A DNA stretch of 64,000 nucleotides from Flavobacterium ajazii. Lineage in GTDB: Bacteria; Bacteroidota; Bacteroidia; Flavobacteriales; Flavobacteriaceae. The stretch covers positions 41,343 through 105,342 of the forward strand of contig NZ_JAAEHL010000017.1 of NCBI RefSeq assembly GCF_010614725.1. The letters are read 5' to 3'. The translations under genes were made by a program, and so were the position numbers. The notes beneath the pieces are model-generated. The model was not told where the DNA came from. It did not search any database and was given only the letters and a program-made list of their open reading frames with translations. Shown piece after piece: positions 33,129 to 42,569 of this stretch. Position 1 is the first letter of the stretch. Every line of letters starts with the position of its first letter.

Positions 33129-35438
33129 ATGAAGGTCTGTATTGCCGAGAAACCAAGTGTAGCACGTGAAATTGCATCTGTTTTGGGTGCCAATACCAAA
33201 CACGATGGCTATTACGAAGGAAATGGTTATGCAGTAACTTACACTTTTGGTCATTTATGTACCTTAAAAGAACCCAACGATTATAAACCACACTGGAAAA
33301 GCTGGGATTTGAACAATCTGCCAATGCTTCCAGAAAAGTTCGAAACCAAAGTCGTTCAGAATTCGGGAATCCAGAAACAGTTTAAAATTATTAAAAGTCT
33401 TTTCGATAAAGCCGAAGTTGTCATCAACTGCGGGGATGCCGGACAGGAAGGAGAACTAATTCAGCGCTGGGTGATGAACGAAGCGCATTATAAAGGCGAA
33501 ATCCAACGTTTATGGATTTCGTCATTGACCACAGAAGCCATCAAAGAAGGTTTTGAGAACTTAAAACCTTCTGCTAATTACGATAATTTATTCTACGCCG
33601 GATTTTCCAGAGCAATTGGAGACTGGCTTTTGGGAATGAATGCCACTCGTTTGTATACTGTAAAACATGGTGGTTACAAACAGGTTTTATCTATCGGGCG
33701 TGTACAGACACCAACATTGGCAATGGTTGTAGATCGTTTTAGAGAAATCGAAAACTTTAAACCACAGCCTTATTGGGAACTGCAGACCTTATACAGAGAA
33801 ACACTTTTTAGTTATGAAGAAGGCCGTTTTCTGAATAAAGAAGATGGAGAAATCCTGGCTGAAAAAGTAAAAGAAAGTGATTTCGAAATTGTTTCTGTCG
33901 ATAAAAAAAACGGAAATGAATATGCTCCGAAACTGTTTGATTTAACGGGTCTGCAGGTTTACTGCAATCAAAAATTCGGGTTTTCGGCAGAAGAAACACT
34001 TAAAATTGCACAGACATTATATGAACAGAAAGCTATAACTTATCCTAGAGTTGATACAGCTTTTTTGCCCGGAGATATTTACCCGAAAGTACCCGGAATT
34101 TTGCAAAAATTAACGAATTATAGCCATCTGACAGAAACACTTTTAGGAAAGAAAATCAAGAAATCACCAAAGATTTTTAACGATAAAAAAGTAACCGATC
34201 ACCATGCTATTATTCCAACGGGAATTGAAATCAATCTTCCGTACAATCAACAGCAGGTTTACGATATTATTACAAAACGTTTTATTGCTGTATTTTACGA
34301 TGATTGTTTAGTAGCTAATACTACAGTAATCGGAAAAGCTGCTGAAGTTACTTTTAAAGCAACAGGAAAAGAAATCCTGAAAAAAGGTTTTCGTGTCGTT
34401 TTTGAAGATCCTAATACGAAAGAAAAAGAACCGGATTTACTGCCAAGTTTTGTGGTAGGCGAAAAAGGTCCGCATGAACCTTCATTTCTCCAAAAAGAAA
34501 CCAAACCGCCCAATCAGTTTACCGAAGCAACTTTACTGCGTGCAATGGAAACCGCTGGAAAACAAGTTGACGACGAAGATTTACGTGAGCTGATGAAAGA
34601 AAACGGAATCGGTCGCCCGTCAACACGTGCGAATATTATTGAAACGCTTTTCAAACGTCAGTATATTGTCCGCAACAAAAAACAGGTTTTACCAACGATA
34701 ACAGGGATTCAGTTGATTGATACGATTCAGAATGAATTGATAAAATCGGCTGAACTTACAGGTTCTTGGGAGAAACAGTTGAAAGATATTGAAAAAGGCA
34801 CTTTTACCGCTGCTGCATTTATTAGAAATATGAAGCGCATGGTTGAAGCTTTGGTTACCGAAGTTCGAAGCGAAACGAAACGCGCTAATATTTCGCATGC
34901 CGCAACGATTCAGAAACCAATTGTAAAAGCAGAAAAAGAAAAAAAGAAAGTTTTCGGAATTACGGCAGAAACGTGTCCAAAGTGCCAAAAGGGAAATATT
35001 ATTAAAGGTAAATCGGCTTTTGGATGCAGCGAATATAAATCAGGCTGTGATTTTGTGCTTCCGTTCGTTTTTCATGACAAAAAAATTACGGAAAGCCAAT
35101 ATTTGCGATTGGTTCAGAAAGGTTCTACAGTAAACATTAAAGGTTTTAAAACCGATTCCGGAATTGTTGAAGGTTTAATTCGTTTTGAAGAAAATTACAA
35201 ACTGAAATTAGAGCCAAAGAAAACTGATAAAAAATCCGATCCAAAAGAAAATTCGGATGCATTAGTTTGTCCAAAATGTAAAAAAGGAACTATCTTAAAA
35301 GGTAAAACAGCTTACGGTTGTGCAGAATACAAATCAGGCTGTGATTTTAAAGTCACTTTTGATGAAGTAAGAGCAAAGCTAAAAGATCAAAAACCAACAA
35401 AGGAGCTTGTTTATTCAATTTTATGCAGTGAAAAGTAA
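33129..35438 (+). CDS. topB: DNA topoisomerase III (type IA)
   Basis: 769 residues. The TOPRIM domain starts at CIAEKPSVAREIASVLG and has the metal-binding INCGDAGQEGELIQ. The catalytic Tyr305 is in ITYPRVDTAF. The C-terminus holds two zinc-ribbon-like repeats of the form CPKCxKGxIxKGKxAxGCxExKSGCDF, about 90 residues apart. Type IA enzymes relax negatively supercoiled DNA and unlink replication or recombination intermediates. The gene stands alone on the + strand and looks chromosomal, though topB also travels on integrative elements. Confidence 0.96.
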   Translation: MKVCIAEKPSVAREIASVLGANTKHDGYYEGNGYAVTYTFGHLCTLKEPNDYKPHWKSWDLNNLPMLPEKFETKVVQNSGIQKQFKIIKSLFDKAEVVINCGDAGQEGELIQRWVMNEAHYKGEIQRLWISSLTTEAIKEGFENLKPSANYDNLFYAGFSRAIGDWLLGMNATRLYTVKHGGYKQVLSIGRVQTPTLAMVVDRFREIENFKPQPYWELQTLYRETLFSYEEGRFLNKEDGEILAEKVKESDFEIVSVDKKNGNEYAPKLFDLTGLQVYCNQKFGFSAEETLKIAQTLYEQKAITYPRVDTAFLPGDIYPKVPGILQKLTNYSHLTETLLGKKIKKSPKIFNDKKVTDHHAIIPTGIEINLPYNQQQVYDIITKRFIAVFYDDCLVANTTVIGKAAEVTFKATGKEILKKGFRVVFEDPNTKEKEPDLLPSFVVGEKGPHEPSFLQKETKPPNQFTEATLLRAMETAGKQVDDEDLRELMKENGIGRPSTRANIIETLFKRQYIVRNKKQVLPTITGIQLIDTIQNELIKSAELTGSWEKQLKDIEKGTFTAAAFIRNMKRMVEALVTEVRSETKRANISHAATIQKPIVKAEKEKKKVFGITAETCPKCQKGNIIKGKSAFGCSEYKSGCDFVLPFVFHDKKITESQYLRLVQKGSTVNIKGFKTDSGIVEGLIRFEENYKLKLEPKKTDKKSDPKENSDALVCPKCKKGTILKGKTAYGCAEYKSGCDFKVTFDEVRAKLKDQKPTKELVYSILCSEK

Positions 35439-35470
35439 GAAGCAAAATGTTAGATGTTAAAGAATACACA

Positions 35471-35526
35471 TTTCACATTTCACATTTCACATTTCACATT
35501 TCACATTTCACATTTCACATTTCACA
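35471..35526. repeat. Heptanucleotide tandem repeat TTTCACA x8
   Basis: Eight exact copies of TTTCACA between the topB stop (35438) and the start of the DUF6265-type gene (35585). The unit length is not a multiple of three. A weak -7 box candidate (TACTTTAG, 35545-35552) follows, so copy number could alter promoter surroundings. The ORF starting at 35447 that reads through the repeat is not accepted as coding. Confidence 0.9.
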
Positions 35527-35584
35527 AATAAACAATTCTTTTCATACTTTAGTAGCAACATTACAAAACCAAAATCCCATAAAT

Positions 35585-36061
35585 ATGTTTCAGAAAATTA
35601 CAATCATAGCACTTATAATAGCTTTCGTCTCCTGTCAGAAAAAAGAAACCGTTGAAAAAGACAAAATCAAAAAAGCAGACTGGTTAATCGGGAACTGGAA
35701 AAACACCTCTCCTGATGGTTTTTTAATCGAAAACTGGCAAAAATTAAACGACAGTACCTTTAGCGCTGCTTCTTATTTCATTAAAGGAAAAGATACTCTA
35801 CATTTTGAAAATATTATTTTGGCTCAATTGGGCGAAACATTAACTTACAAAGCAACTGTAAAAGGTCAAAATGAGGATAAACCAGTTTTCTTCCCTTCAA
35901 CTTCTGAAACAGACAAACAATTGATTTTTGAAAATCCAAAACACGATTATCCTCAAAAAATTACTTATACAAAAGGAGCTAATAATACTTTGACAGCTGA
36001 AATTTCTGGAAATTTGAATGGTAAGCAGACTACGGAAAGGTTTATTATGACGAAGAAGTAA
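35585..36061 (+). CDS. Lipoprotein, DUF6265-like
   Basis: 158 residues. The lipobox is IIAFVSCQKKE (Cys about 18), so it is membrane-anchored. The mature part is a beta-rich lipocalin-like domain, DWLIGNWKNTSPDGFLIENW, with QLIFENPKHDYPQKITY typical of DUF6265. The ATG at 35585 is chosen because the upstream in-frame ORF (from 35447) merely translates the heptamer repeat. Function is unknown; the gene is followed four nt later by a small membrane protein gene. Confidence 0.85.
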   Translation: MFQKITIIALIIAFVSCQKKETVEKDKIKKADWLIGNWKNTSPDGFLIENWQKLNDSTFSAASYFIKGKDTLHFENIILAQLGETLTYKATVKGQNEDKPVFFPSTSETDKQLIFENPKHDYPQKITYTKGANNTLTAEISGNLNGKQTTERFIMTKK

Positions 36062-36065
36062 AACA

Positions 36066-36569
36066 ATGAGACAAAAGATCAATTATATTCAGATTATTTT
36101 TCATTTAATAGCGACCTACTTTTTAGTATTTTCTTTTCAGTCTTTTGCATGGATTCATGATGTAAAACTAATTAATCTGACAGAAACTTATGGTGCTGAG
36201 AACATTGTGACCAATCATGAAAAATATGGAATAGGTCTAGAAGAAATTGCTTTATTTACTTTTTGGCCAAGACTAGCCTGCTTAATAGGGATTCTATTTG
36301 CATTCCTACTATCCATTGCAATCTCAAAAATGAAAAAGTGGTCAATACTAAATAGTTTTGTGATTTTACTTATAAGTTATTTTTTATATAGATTTGATAT
36401 TTTAAGCTGGAAGTATTCTAAATCATTTTTATCCGTTAACCGTTTTATTGATGATTATCAAACTATATTTATACTAAACGGCTCCTGCTTATTGATTATT
36501 GGTCTTGTCATTTTCTTTTCAAAATGGACGAATAGACTCATTCAAAATCAATATCAAGAGATAATTTAA
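36066..36569 (+). CDS. Small four-helix membrane protein
   Basis: 167 residues with four hydrophobic segments (IIFHLIATYFLVFSFQSFAW, ACLIGILFAFLLSIAI, SFVILLISYFLY, LLIIGLVIFFS). No family recognised. It is the middle gene of a tight three-gene run (35585-37035) with four- and one-nt gaps, so the three are probably one operon. Confidence 0.8.
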   Translation: MRQKINYIQIIFHLIATYFLVFSFQSFAWIHDVKLINLTETYGAENIVTNHEKYGIGLEEIALFTFWPRLACLIGILFAFLLSIAISKMKKWSILNSFVILLISYFLYRFDILSWKYSKSFLSVNRFIDDYQTIFILNGSCLLIIGLVIFFSKWTNRLIQNQYQEII

Positions 36570-36570
36570 A

Positions 36571-37035
36571 ATGAAAAAATACTTTATTTTATTTTTAGTT
36601 TTGGCTGCCATTTTGAGCTGCGATATAAAATCTCAAAAGACTATAGAGAATATCCTAGATAATTTTTCATTTAATACAACACTTTCTAATAGTACGCAAA
36701 TTGTTATAAAAGCTTACGATTCATCCGTAACATATAAAAGATCAGGAAGTATTGAGTTATTTAAACCTGTAAAAGTTTTTAAAACCAAAAATAATCAGCA
36801 AATAGACGATTTTGAAAATATTTTTGAAAATGCCGAAAAAACAGGTTATTGCTGTTGTCCAACAAGTTCTTATTCTGTTGATTTTTTAAATAAAGAAGAA
36901 CTGCTTGGTTTATTTTATGTAGATACACTCCAATTTAAAGATAAAGTTCGAATTTATGAAGGTAGTTTTCAATATTCGTACATTATAGAAAAACAAAAAT
37001 GGAAAGATTATTTAAATAAAATCGTTGAAAAATAA
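36571..37035 (+). CDS. Lipoprotein of unknown function
   Basis: 154 residues. The lipobox is LVLAAILSCDIKSQ (Cys about 17). The mature domain has no recognised motif; an unusual CCC run occurs in GYCCCPTSSYS. Starts one nt after the preceding gene, so translational coupling is likely. Confidence 0.78.
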   Translation: MKKYFILFLVLAAILSCDIKSQKTIENILDNFSFNTTLSNSTQIVIKAYDSSVTYKRSGSIELFKPVKVFKTKNNQQIDDFENIFENAEKTGYCCCPTSSYSVDFLNKEELLGLFYVDTLQFKDKVRIYEGSFQYSYIIEKQKWKDYLNKIVEK

Positions 37036-37093
37036 ATTCAGAGACCTCTCGAAGTCTCAGCGGGGCTTTAATAAAAAATCTGAAGCTTAAAAC

Positions 37094-38254
37094 CTACTCG
37101 TTCTCCCCAATCTTATTCACCATAAAAATCATCAGAATACCTAAAAACGCCATTACCAAAAACGCCCATTTCATACTCAGATATTCAGAGATAAAACCAA
37201 CCATTGGCGGAACCAGAAGAAACCCAAGATAACCAATTGTAGAAATAGAAGTTAAGGCAGAGCCACTACTCAGGTTTGATGATCTTCCGGCGATACTAAA
37301 AACCAACGGAACTACACAGGAAACCCCTCCTCCTATTAAAACATAACCAAAAATAGTTGGATAAGCATACGGCAGGATAAAACAAATAGCGAAACCTACC
37401 GTAATCAGGATTCCGCTATAAAGCAAAATCTTTTTAGTTCCGAATTTCATTACGCCATAATCTCCAAATATACGTCCTAAAGTCACCGCTGTTGCAAAAA
37501 ATACAAACGCAGCACTGGTTAATTTTGGGGAAGCTTTTAATATATTTTCAAAATAAATTCCACTCCAGTCATACATCGTATTTTCGCAAGCCATAGAAAC
37601 GAAACAAATCAGGGCAAATTTTACCAGATTTTTTTCCGGCATCGAGAAGAACTTCTTTTTAACGGGAACCGGTTCGTTATGAATACTCAACGGGTAAAAA
37701 CAAGCCGTCAGTGCCAGCATAAAAACACTTACTCCCAATAAATGATGAGATGGTGCAATATGCTGTGTTACCATTACGTAGCCTAAACCTGCTCCTGAAA
37801 AAACAGCAATACTCCAAACCGCATGAAAACGGGTTATGATTGATTTTGGGTATAATTTCTGCACTTCAAGGGATTGTGCGTTAATCGATAAATTGAAAAT
37901 ATTTCTGGAAGCTCCAAAAATTAAAAGTACAATAACCAGCTGCCATACAAAGGCAACTAATCCGGGTAAAGACAGTACAATATTAAACATTATAGCTCCC
38001 AAAAGCATGATGTAACGGCTGCTGTGTTTGTTTAATAATTTTCCGGTAAAAGGCATCGTCAGCATTAAACCAATCGGAAACGCAAATAAAACAGCTCCAA
38101 ACTGGGCTTCGGATAAATGCAATTGTGCCTGAATATGCGGAATTCGGGATACCCAGGAAGAATATCCAAAACCTGAAAGGAAAAAAAAGACGGTATTAGC
38201 TATACGATAGCCTCTTGGAGTATTTTGAATTTTTTTGAAGAAAGGTAAAATCAT
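37094..38254 (-). CDS. MFS transporter, YbjJ-like
   Basis: 386 residues with about 12 membrane helices. The N-terminus, FFLSGFGYSSWVSRIPHIQA and QLHLSEAQFGAVLFAFPIGLMLT, is that of the YbjJ-type major facilitator subgroup; a positively charged loop (TGKLLNKHSSRYIM) follows helix 2. Substrates of this group are not established. It is divergent from the first siderophore receptor gene and shares the 280-nt control region; whether it exports a siderophore is unknown. Confidence 0.88.
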   Translation of the reverse strand: MILPFFKKIQNTPRGYRIANTVFFFLSGFGYSSWVSRIPHIQAQLHLSEAQFGAVLFAFPIGLMLTMPFTGKLLNKHSSRYIMLLGAIMFNIVLSLPGLVAFVWQLVIVLLIFGASRNIFNLSINAQSLEVQKLYPKSIITRFHAVWSIAVFSGAGLGYVMVTQHIAPSHHLLGVSVFMLALTACFYPLSIHNEPVPVKKKFFSMPEKNLVKFALICFVSMACENTMYDWSGIYFENILKASPKLTSAAFVFFATAVTLGRIFGDYGVMKFGTKKILLYSGILITVGFAICFILPYAYPTIFGYVLIGGGVSCVVPLVFSIAGRSSNLSSGSALTSISTIGYLGFLLVPPMVGFISEYLSMKWAFLVMAFLGILMIFMVNKIGENE

Positions 38255-38432
38255 TAAGTCATTTTTCAGATTGCAAAATTAAGGTATTTTCAACCAACAT
38301 CCTTTCTTTTAACCTTTTTACATACAAAATTAGTATTTCAAAATTGTAAAGCTTTTTATGAGAACTTTTAAAGCTGAATTTTCTTAAAAAAAGTATATTT
38401 TTTGACAAATAAAGCTTTTTATGTGTAATGAA

Positions 38433-38499
38433 TCTAAATAAAACTTGTTAAAGATATATTAATTTCTACATTTACACTGTTTTTATTAATTCTAAATAA
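38433..38499 (+). promoter_or_regulatory. Promoter/operator of receptor 1
   Basis: TCTAAATAA at 38433-38441, -33 TTG at 38445-38447, -7 TACATTTA at 38467-38474 (spacer 19) and a second TCTAAATAA at 38491-38499. The same order occurs before the receptors at 51195 and 54584 (see finding). The ATG lies at 38534. Confidence 0.7.
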
Positions 38500-38533
38500 A
38501 AATAAATTTCCTTAACCAAATTTAAAAATTATA

Positions 38534-40867
38534 ATGAAGTATCTAAAACTGAAAACATTTCGTTTTCTATTTTCAATCAGTATGCTATTTTCAGCAATTA
38601 GCATGTTTTCACAACAAAACCACGGAAAGATAAAAGGAATCATTACCACATCTGACGGAGCTCCTGCTGCCGACGTAAATATCATCCTGAAAAAAACCAA
38701 ATATGGTGCCGTAACCAATGATGAGGGTAATTTTGAGTTTAACAGAGTAGCTGCAAATACATATACGCTACAGGTTTCCTTAACAGGTTATGAAACTTTA
38801 GAGCAGGAAGTAAATGTTTCTGAAAATGAAACGACTACGCTTAATTTACAATTGAAAGTTTCAAATAAAGAATTACAGGAAGTTGTAATAAGCGGAAAAA
38901 AAAGCATTATGTCTAAAAAGACAGACTATGTTGCCAGAATGCCTCTCGCAAATCTTGAAAATCCTCAGGTTTACAGTGTGATTCATAAAGAACTATTATT
39001 GGAACAAGTAGCAGTAAATATCGAAACTGCTATTCGAAACAGCGCTGGTGCTGTGCCTGTAAGCTACCCTTCTGGTGGAATTGGAATCGGGTTCAGAGGT
39101 TTTACTGTTGGAGTTAATGCAAGAAATGGTATGGAAACCGTTACCGGACGTTCTTCTATTGATCTTTCAAACGTAGAACGAATTGAGGTTATGAAAGGCC
39201 CATCCGGAACTTTATTCGGTTCATCTGTATCTTCTTTTGGTGGTGTTGTAAACCTGGTAACAAAAAAACCTTTTGAAACTACAGCCTCAGAAGTAACTTA
39301 CACTGGAGGAAGTTTTGGCTTAAACCGCCTTACAGCCGATGTAAATACTCCTTTAAACAAAGAAAAAACAGTACTATTCAGAATTAACCTTGCCGTAAAT
39401 AACGAAAAAAGCTTTTTAGATTATGGTTTCAACAAGTCACTAGCTGTTGCTCCAAGTCTTACTTTTAAAGCAAACGACAAACTTACATTCAATTTTGATG
39501 CAGAATTGTATAATTCAAACAATACCAGACGAACATATAATACTTATGATGCAGCTTCTGGTATAAACAATCCGGAGCAATTAAAAATAGATTATAAAAA
39601 ATCTATGTTCCATGATGACAATGATGCGAAAACTTCAGCAACCAAAATTTTTGCTCAGGCAGAATATGAAATCTCCGAAAACTGGAAATCTACCACGATA
39701 TTTTCTTTCGTAGGTGAAGACGTAGAACGCAGTTATCAAAGCTACGCTAACTGGACCTCTCCAACTAATGCTTCCAGAAGAGTCGGGCTTTGGGGGCCGA
39801 TCTTTAATAATTATACTAATTTGCAGGAAAACATCAATGGCCAGTTTTCTACCTGGATATTCAAACATAAATTTCTTGCAGGTATCAATTTAAGAAAATA
39901 TGAATCTAACTTTTCAGGAGGAAGAACTGCTACAACCTATCTTGATAATATAGATGTAACTACCAACTTTGCCCCAATCAGAAGAAAAGCAGTAGATGCA
40001 GTATTAACGGTGACTACCTCTCCGGTTGGAGATCAGGAAACTTTTAGCGCCTATGTTTGTGATGTAATCAATTTTACTGACAGATTATCAGCTATGCTAA
40101 GTTTGCGTTTTGACAATTTTAACCGTGAGCAGGCAGGAACAACAACTGCATTTCACCAAAATGCTCTCTCTCCTAAATTTGGACTGGTATATGAAATTGT
40201 AAAAGATCAGGTTTCTATTTTTGGAAATTACATGAACGGATTCCAAAATTATGCTCCTGTAACACAGCCTTCAAGCGGTGAAATATTTGTATTAGACCCT
40301 GTATATGCCAATCAATATGAAGGAGGAATAAAAGCCGAAACTTTCAATAAAAAACTGAGTGCTACTGCCAGCTATTACAATATTACAATTGATAATGGTA
40401 CCAGAACACTTGCAAATGGAGACAATATGCAGGATGTAAAACAGAAAAGCAAAGGAGTAGATTTTGAATTAATCGCCAAACCAATAAACGGATTAAGTAT
40501 TATTGCGGGTTACGCATATAATGACAATCGCATTTTAAAAGCAACTAACACTGCACTTGAGGGAAATAAAGCAGCTAGTTCTCCTGAAAACGTAGTGAAT
40601 TTTTGGACAACTTATACTTTTCAAAACAAATTTAAAGGATTAGGTGCCGGTTTGGGAGCTAATTATGTAGATGATAATTATTTCACCGTTGATAATACTT
40701 TTTACATGCCGTCTTACATGATCTACAATGCTACAGTATTTTACGATCAGCCAAATTGGAGAGTTGGTGTGAAACTAAACAATATAACCAACGAAAAATA
40801 TTGGGATATTTGGGGAGCATCACAAGCACCAACAAATCTTTTGGTAAGTTTATCATTAAAATTTTAA
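38534..40867 (+). CDS. TonB-dependent siderophore receptor 1
   Basis: 777 residues. After a signal peptide (ending ISMFSQ), a carboxypeptidase-like regulatory domain (about 30-110, KIKGIITTSDGAPAADVNII) precedes the plug (from about 130). The plug has the typical ERIEVMKGPSGTLFGSSVSS. The C-terminus is a 22-stranded barrel ending in LLVSLSLKF with terminal Phe. It would bring ferric siderophores across the outer membrane with TonB-ExbBD energy. The region ENPQVYSV at the plug start is shared with the receptors at 42570 and 46218. It is followed by a PepSY-type membrane protein, probably a partner. Confidence 0.93.
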   Translation: MKYLKLKTFRFLFSISMLFSAISMFSQQNHGKIKGIITTSDGAPAADVNIILKKTKYGAVTNDEGNFEFNRVAANTYTLQVSLTGYETLEQEVNVSENETTTLNLQLKVSNKELQEVVISGKKSIMSKKTDYVARMPLANLENPQVYSVIHKELLLEQVAVNIETAIRNSAGAVPVSYPSGGIGIGFRGFTVGVNARNGMETVTGRSSIDLSNVERIEVMKGPSGTLFGSSVSSFGGVVNLVTKKPFETTASEVTYTGGSFGLNRLTADVNTPLNKEKTVLFRINLAVNNEKSFLDYGFNKSLAVAPSLTFKANDKLTFNFDAELYNSNNTRRTYNTYDAASGINNPEQLKIDYKKSMFHDDNDAKTSATKIFAQAEYEISENWKSTTIFSFVGEDVERSYQSYANWTSPTNASRRVGLWGPIFNNYTNLQENINGQFSTWIFKHKFLAGINLRKYESNFSGGRTATTYLDNIDVTTNFAPIRRKAVDAVLTVTTSPVGDQETFSAYVCDVINFTDRLSAMLSLRFDNFNREQAGTTTAFHQNALSPKFGLVYEIVKDQVSIFGNYMNGFQNYAPVTQPSSGEIFVLDPVYANQYEGGIKAETFNKKLSATASYYNITIDNGTRTLANGDNMQDVKQKSKGVDFELIAKPINGLSIIAGYAYNDNRILKATNTALEGNKAASSPENVVNFWTTYTFQNKFKGLGAGLGANYVDDNYFTVDNTFYMPSYMIYNATVFYDQPNWRVGVKLNNITNEKYWDIWGASQAPTNLLVSLSLKF

Positions 40868-40891
40868 AATTCCTTTAATTTAAAAACAAAA

Positions 40892-40927
40892 CACCTCTAT
40901 CTTTTAAGGAAAGAGGTGCTTTGTTTT
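40892..40927 (+). terminator. Terminator after receptor 1
   Basis: CACCTCT (40892-40898) and AGAGGTG (40912-40918) form the core of a longer imperfect stem, followed by a T-run to 40929. Confidence 0.75.
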
Positions 40928-40954
40928 TTTACCAACCTATTAGTTACTCAAATA

Positions 40955-42097
40955 ATGTCATTTAAAAAACTCATACTTAAAATTCATTTATGGCTCGGTC
41001 TAAGTTCGGGAATAATAGTTGTTATACTTGGAATTACAGGCTGTTTATATGCTTTTGAAGAAGAACTAAGACCAATAATACACAGCTATTACTATGTAGA
41101 TCAGGTAAAAAGTAAAAAGCTCCCGGTAAGCCAAATAATAATTATTGCAAAAGAAGCCAATAAAGCACATCCTGAACAGGTGATGTCTGGTTTTGATATG
41201 TTCAGGGACAAGAAACGAACAGCGGCTGTTTATTTTTATAAAGAGTTAGATGAAAAAGCATTTTGGTATTGGAATTTGAGATCAAGTACAAAAGTGTATG
41301 TAGACCCTTATACAGGTAAAGTAGAAGAAATAGAAAATCAAAACACAGAGTTTTTTGTTGTTGTAAGAATGTTACATCAATTCCTTTTTATGAGATATGA
41401 AATTGGAGATATCATTACAGGTACTGCAACTATCATATTCATCATCTCTCTCATAACAGGTTTAATTCTTTGGTGGCCAAAAAACAAAAGTGCCGCAAAA
41501 CAACGCTTTTGGTTTCGCTGGAAAGATACAACGAAGTGGAAACGTAAAAATTACGATATTCATAACATAATGGGATTTTATTTTTTAATTTTTGCATTAA
41601 TAATAGCACTTACAGGGCTAGTCTGGTCTTTTAAATGGTATGATAAAGGAATACAATGGGCTCTCAATGGAGGAAAAGACAGTAAAAAAGAAGTAATAGA
41701 ATCTGATACTACACAATACACTGTACATAAGCCTATTGATCGAATATATGCCCAAATTAATCTATTACATCCTAAAGCGAAACGCCATTATATTTCTAAT
41801 CCAACAGAAAATGATTCATTGGCACCTATTTATGCCTTTGCAGGATATGATAGCAGTTTTGATAATGTTTATATCAATTTTGATCAATATACCGGAAAAC
41901 TCATCAAAACATCAACTTACCAGGATAAAGATACCGGACAAAAATTTAGAGCATTAAATTATGGAATTCACGTAGGCAGCATCCTTGGTTTTCCCGGTAA
42001 AATCCTGGCGTTTTTTGCCAGTCTTGTTTCAGCAAGCTTACCCATAACAGGATTCTTAATTTGGTGGGGACGCAGAAACAAAAAGCAAAAAAAATAA
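40955..42097 (+). CDS. PepSY-associated TM protein (putative siderophore reductase component) 1
   Basis: 380 residues from the ATG at 40955, whose N-terminus (FKKLILKIHLWLGLSSGIIV) is the usual one; an upstream in-frame start is less likely. Four membrane helices and two PepSY-type soluble domains are seen: YVDPYTGKVEEIENQNTEFF and the later INFDQYTGKLIKT. Helix histidines (IHLWLGLSSG, LHQFLF, DIHNIMGFY, NYGIHVGS) could ligate haem. Relatives (PiuB, FoxB type) act next to siderophore receptors in reducing ferric siderophores in the periplasm. It is weakly separated from receptor 1 by a terminator. Confidence 0.88.
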   Translation: MSFKKLILKIHLWLGLSSGIIVVILGITGCLYAFEEELRPIIHSYYYVDQVKSKKLPVSQIIIIAKEANKAHPEQVMSGFDMFRDKKRTAAVYFYKELDEKAFWYWNLRSSTKVYVDPYTGKVEEIENQNTEFFVVVRMLHQFLFMRYEIGDIITGTATIIFIISLITGLILWWPKNKSAAKQRFWFRWKDTTKWKRKNYDIHNIMGFYFLIFALIIALTGLVWSFKWYDKGIQWALNGGKDSKKEVIESDTTQYTVHKPIDRIYAQINLLHPKAKRHYISNPTENDSLAPIYAFAGYDSSFDNVYINFDQYTGKLIKTSTYQDKDTGQKFRALNYGIHVGSILGFPGKILAFFASLVSASLPITGFLIWWGRRNKKQKK

Positions 42098-42126
42098 TTT
42101 TACTCTTGATTTAGCTATAAAGTTTA

Positions 42127-42163
42127 GGGACTGTTTTAAATTTAAAAAACAGTCTCTTTTTTT
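42127..42163 (+). terminator. Terminator after PepSY gene 1
   Basis: GGGACTGTTTT (42127-42137) pairs with AAAACAGTCTC (42146-42156) with one wobble, followed by a run of T residues. Confidence 0.8.
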
Positions 42164-42189
42164 GTTTGTATAGTTCTTCTATCATTTAG

Positions 42190-42377
42190 TATATAACCAA
42201 TATGGCCAGCTAACAATTCCATCAAATACTCTTTTAGACGGAACAGTATTCTATGATCAGCTAAAATGGCGCTTAGGATTAAAAGTTAATAACCTGCTTA
42301 ATGACGAAATGTGGGGAATCAACAATAATCCGTTAGCTCCAAGAAACGTTGCTGCTAACATAACACTAAAGTTTTAA
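42190..42377 (+). pseudogene. C-terminal remnant of a sixth TonB-dependent receptor
   Basis: An open frame (stop 42375-42377) encodes LLDGTVFYDQLKWRLGLKVN, then NLLNDEMWGINNNPLAPRN and a terminal VAANITLKF, which is the end of a TonB-dependent receptor barrel. It aligns with the end of receptor 1 (NATVFYDQPNWRVGVKLNNI). Only about 60 residues remain and there is no start codon or upstream barrel. It lies between PepSY gene 1 and receptor 2, in the position expected for a receptor that was lost. At DNA level it is too different from receptor 1 to be a recent copy. Confidence 0.85.
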
Positions 42378-42401
42378 GATTTTAAATATTCCTATATTTA
42401 T

Positions 42402-42462
42402 ACACTTCTATTTATTTATTTATTTATTTATTTATTTTTTTCTAAATAGAGGTGTTTTTTTG
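42402..42462 (+). terminator. Terminator of the receptor remnant with TTTA repeats in its loop
   Basis: ACACTTCTATTTA (42402-42414) pairs with TAAATAGAGGTGT (42443-42455), one G-U, before a T-run. The loop contains six TTTA units (42411-42434), a microsatellite whose length cannot affect the stem. Confidence 0.7.
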
Positions 42463-42505
42463 CAAACAATTCAATATTAAAGTAAAGAAGAAAATGATTT
42501 TCTTA

Positions 42506-42564
42506 TTGTCTGAATAAAATTTTACATTTGCCTGTTTTCAATTCAAAGCAACTAATCTAACCAA
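42506..42564 (+). promoter_or_regulatory. Promoter region of receptor 2
   Basis: -7 TACATTTG at 42523-42530 and a degraded operator-like TCTAACCAA at 42556-42564, 33 nt after the -7 start, the same distance as before receptor 3. A TTG at 42506 is closer (spacer 14) than usual. Confidence 0.5.
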
Positions 42565-42569
42565 ATACC

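Noticed and set aside
35471..35526. Short CRISPR-like regular repetition
   Set aside because: The units are 7 bp and contiguous with no spacers, so it is a tandem repeat, not a CRISPR array.
35447..35584. In-frame extension of the DUF6265-like gene through the heptamer repeat
   Set aside because: The added residues (TFHISHF repeats) are only the translation of TTTCACA copies and precede the lipoprotein signal sequence, which must be N-terminal.
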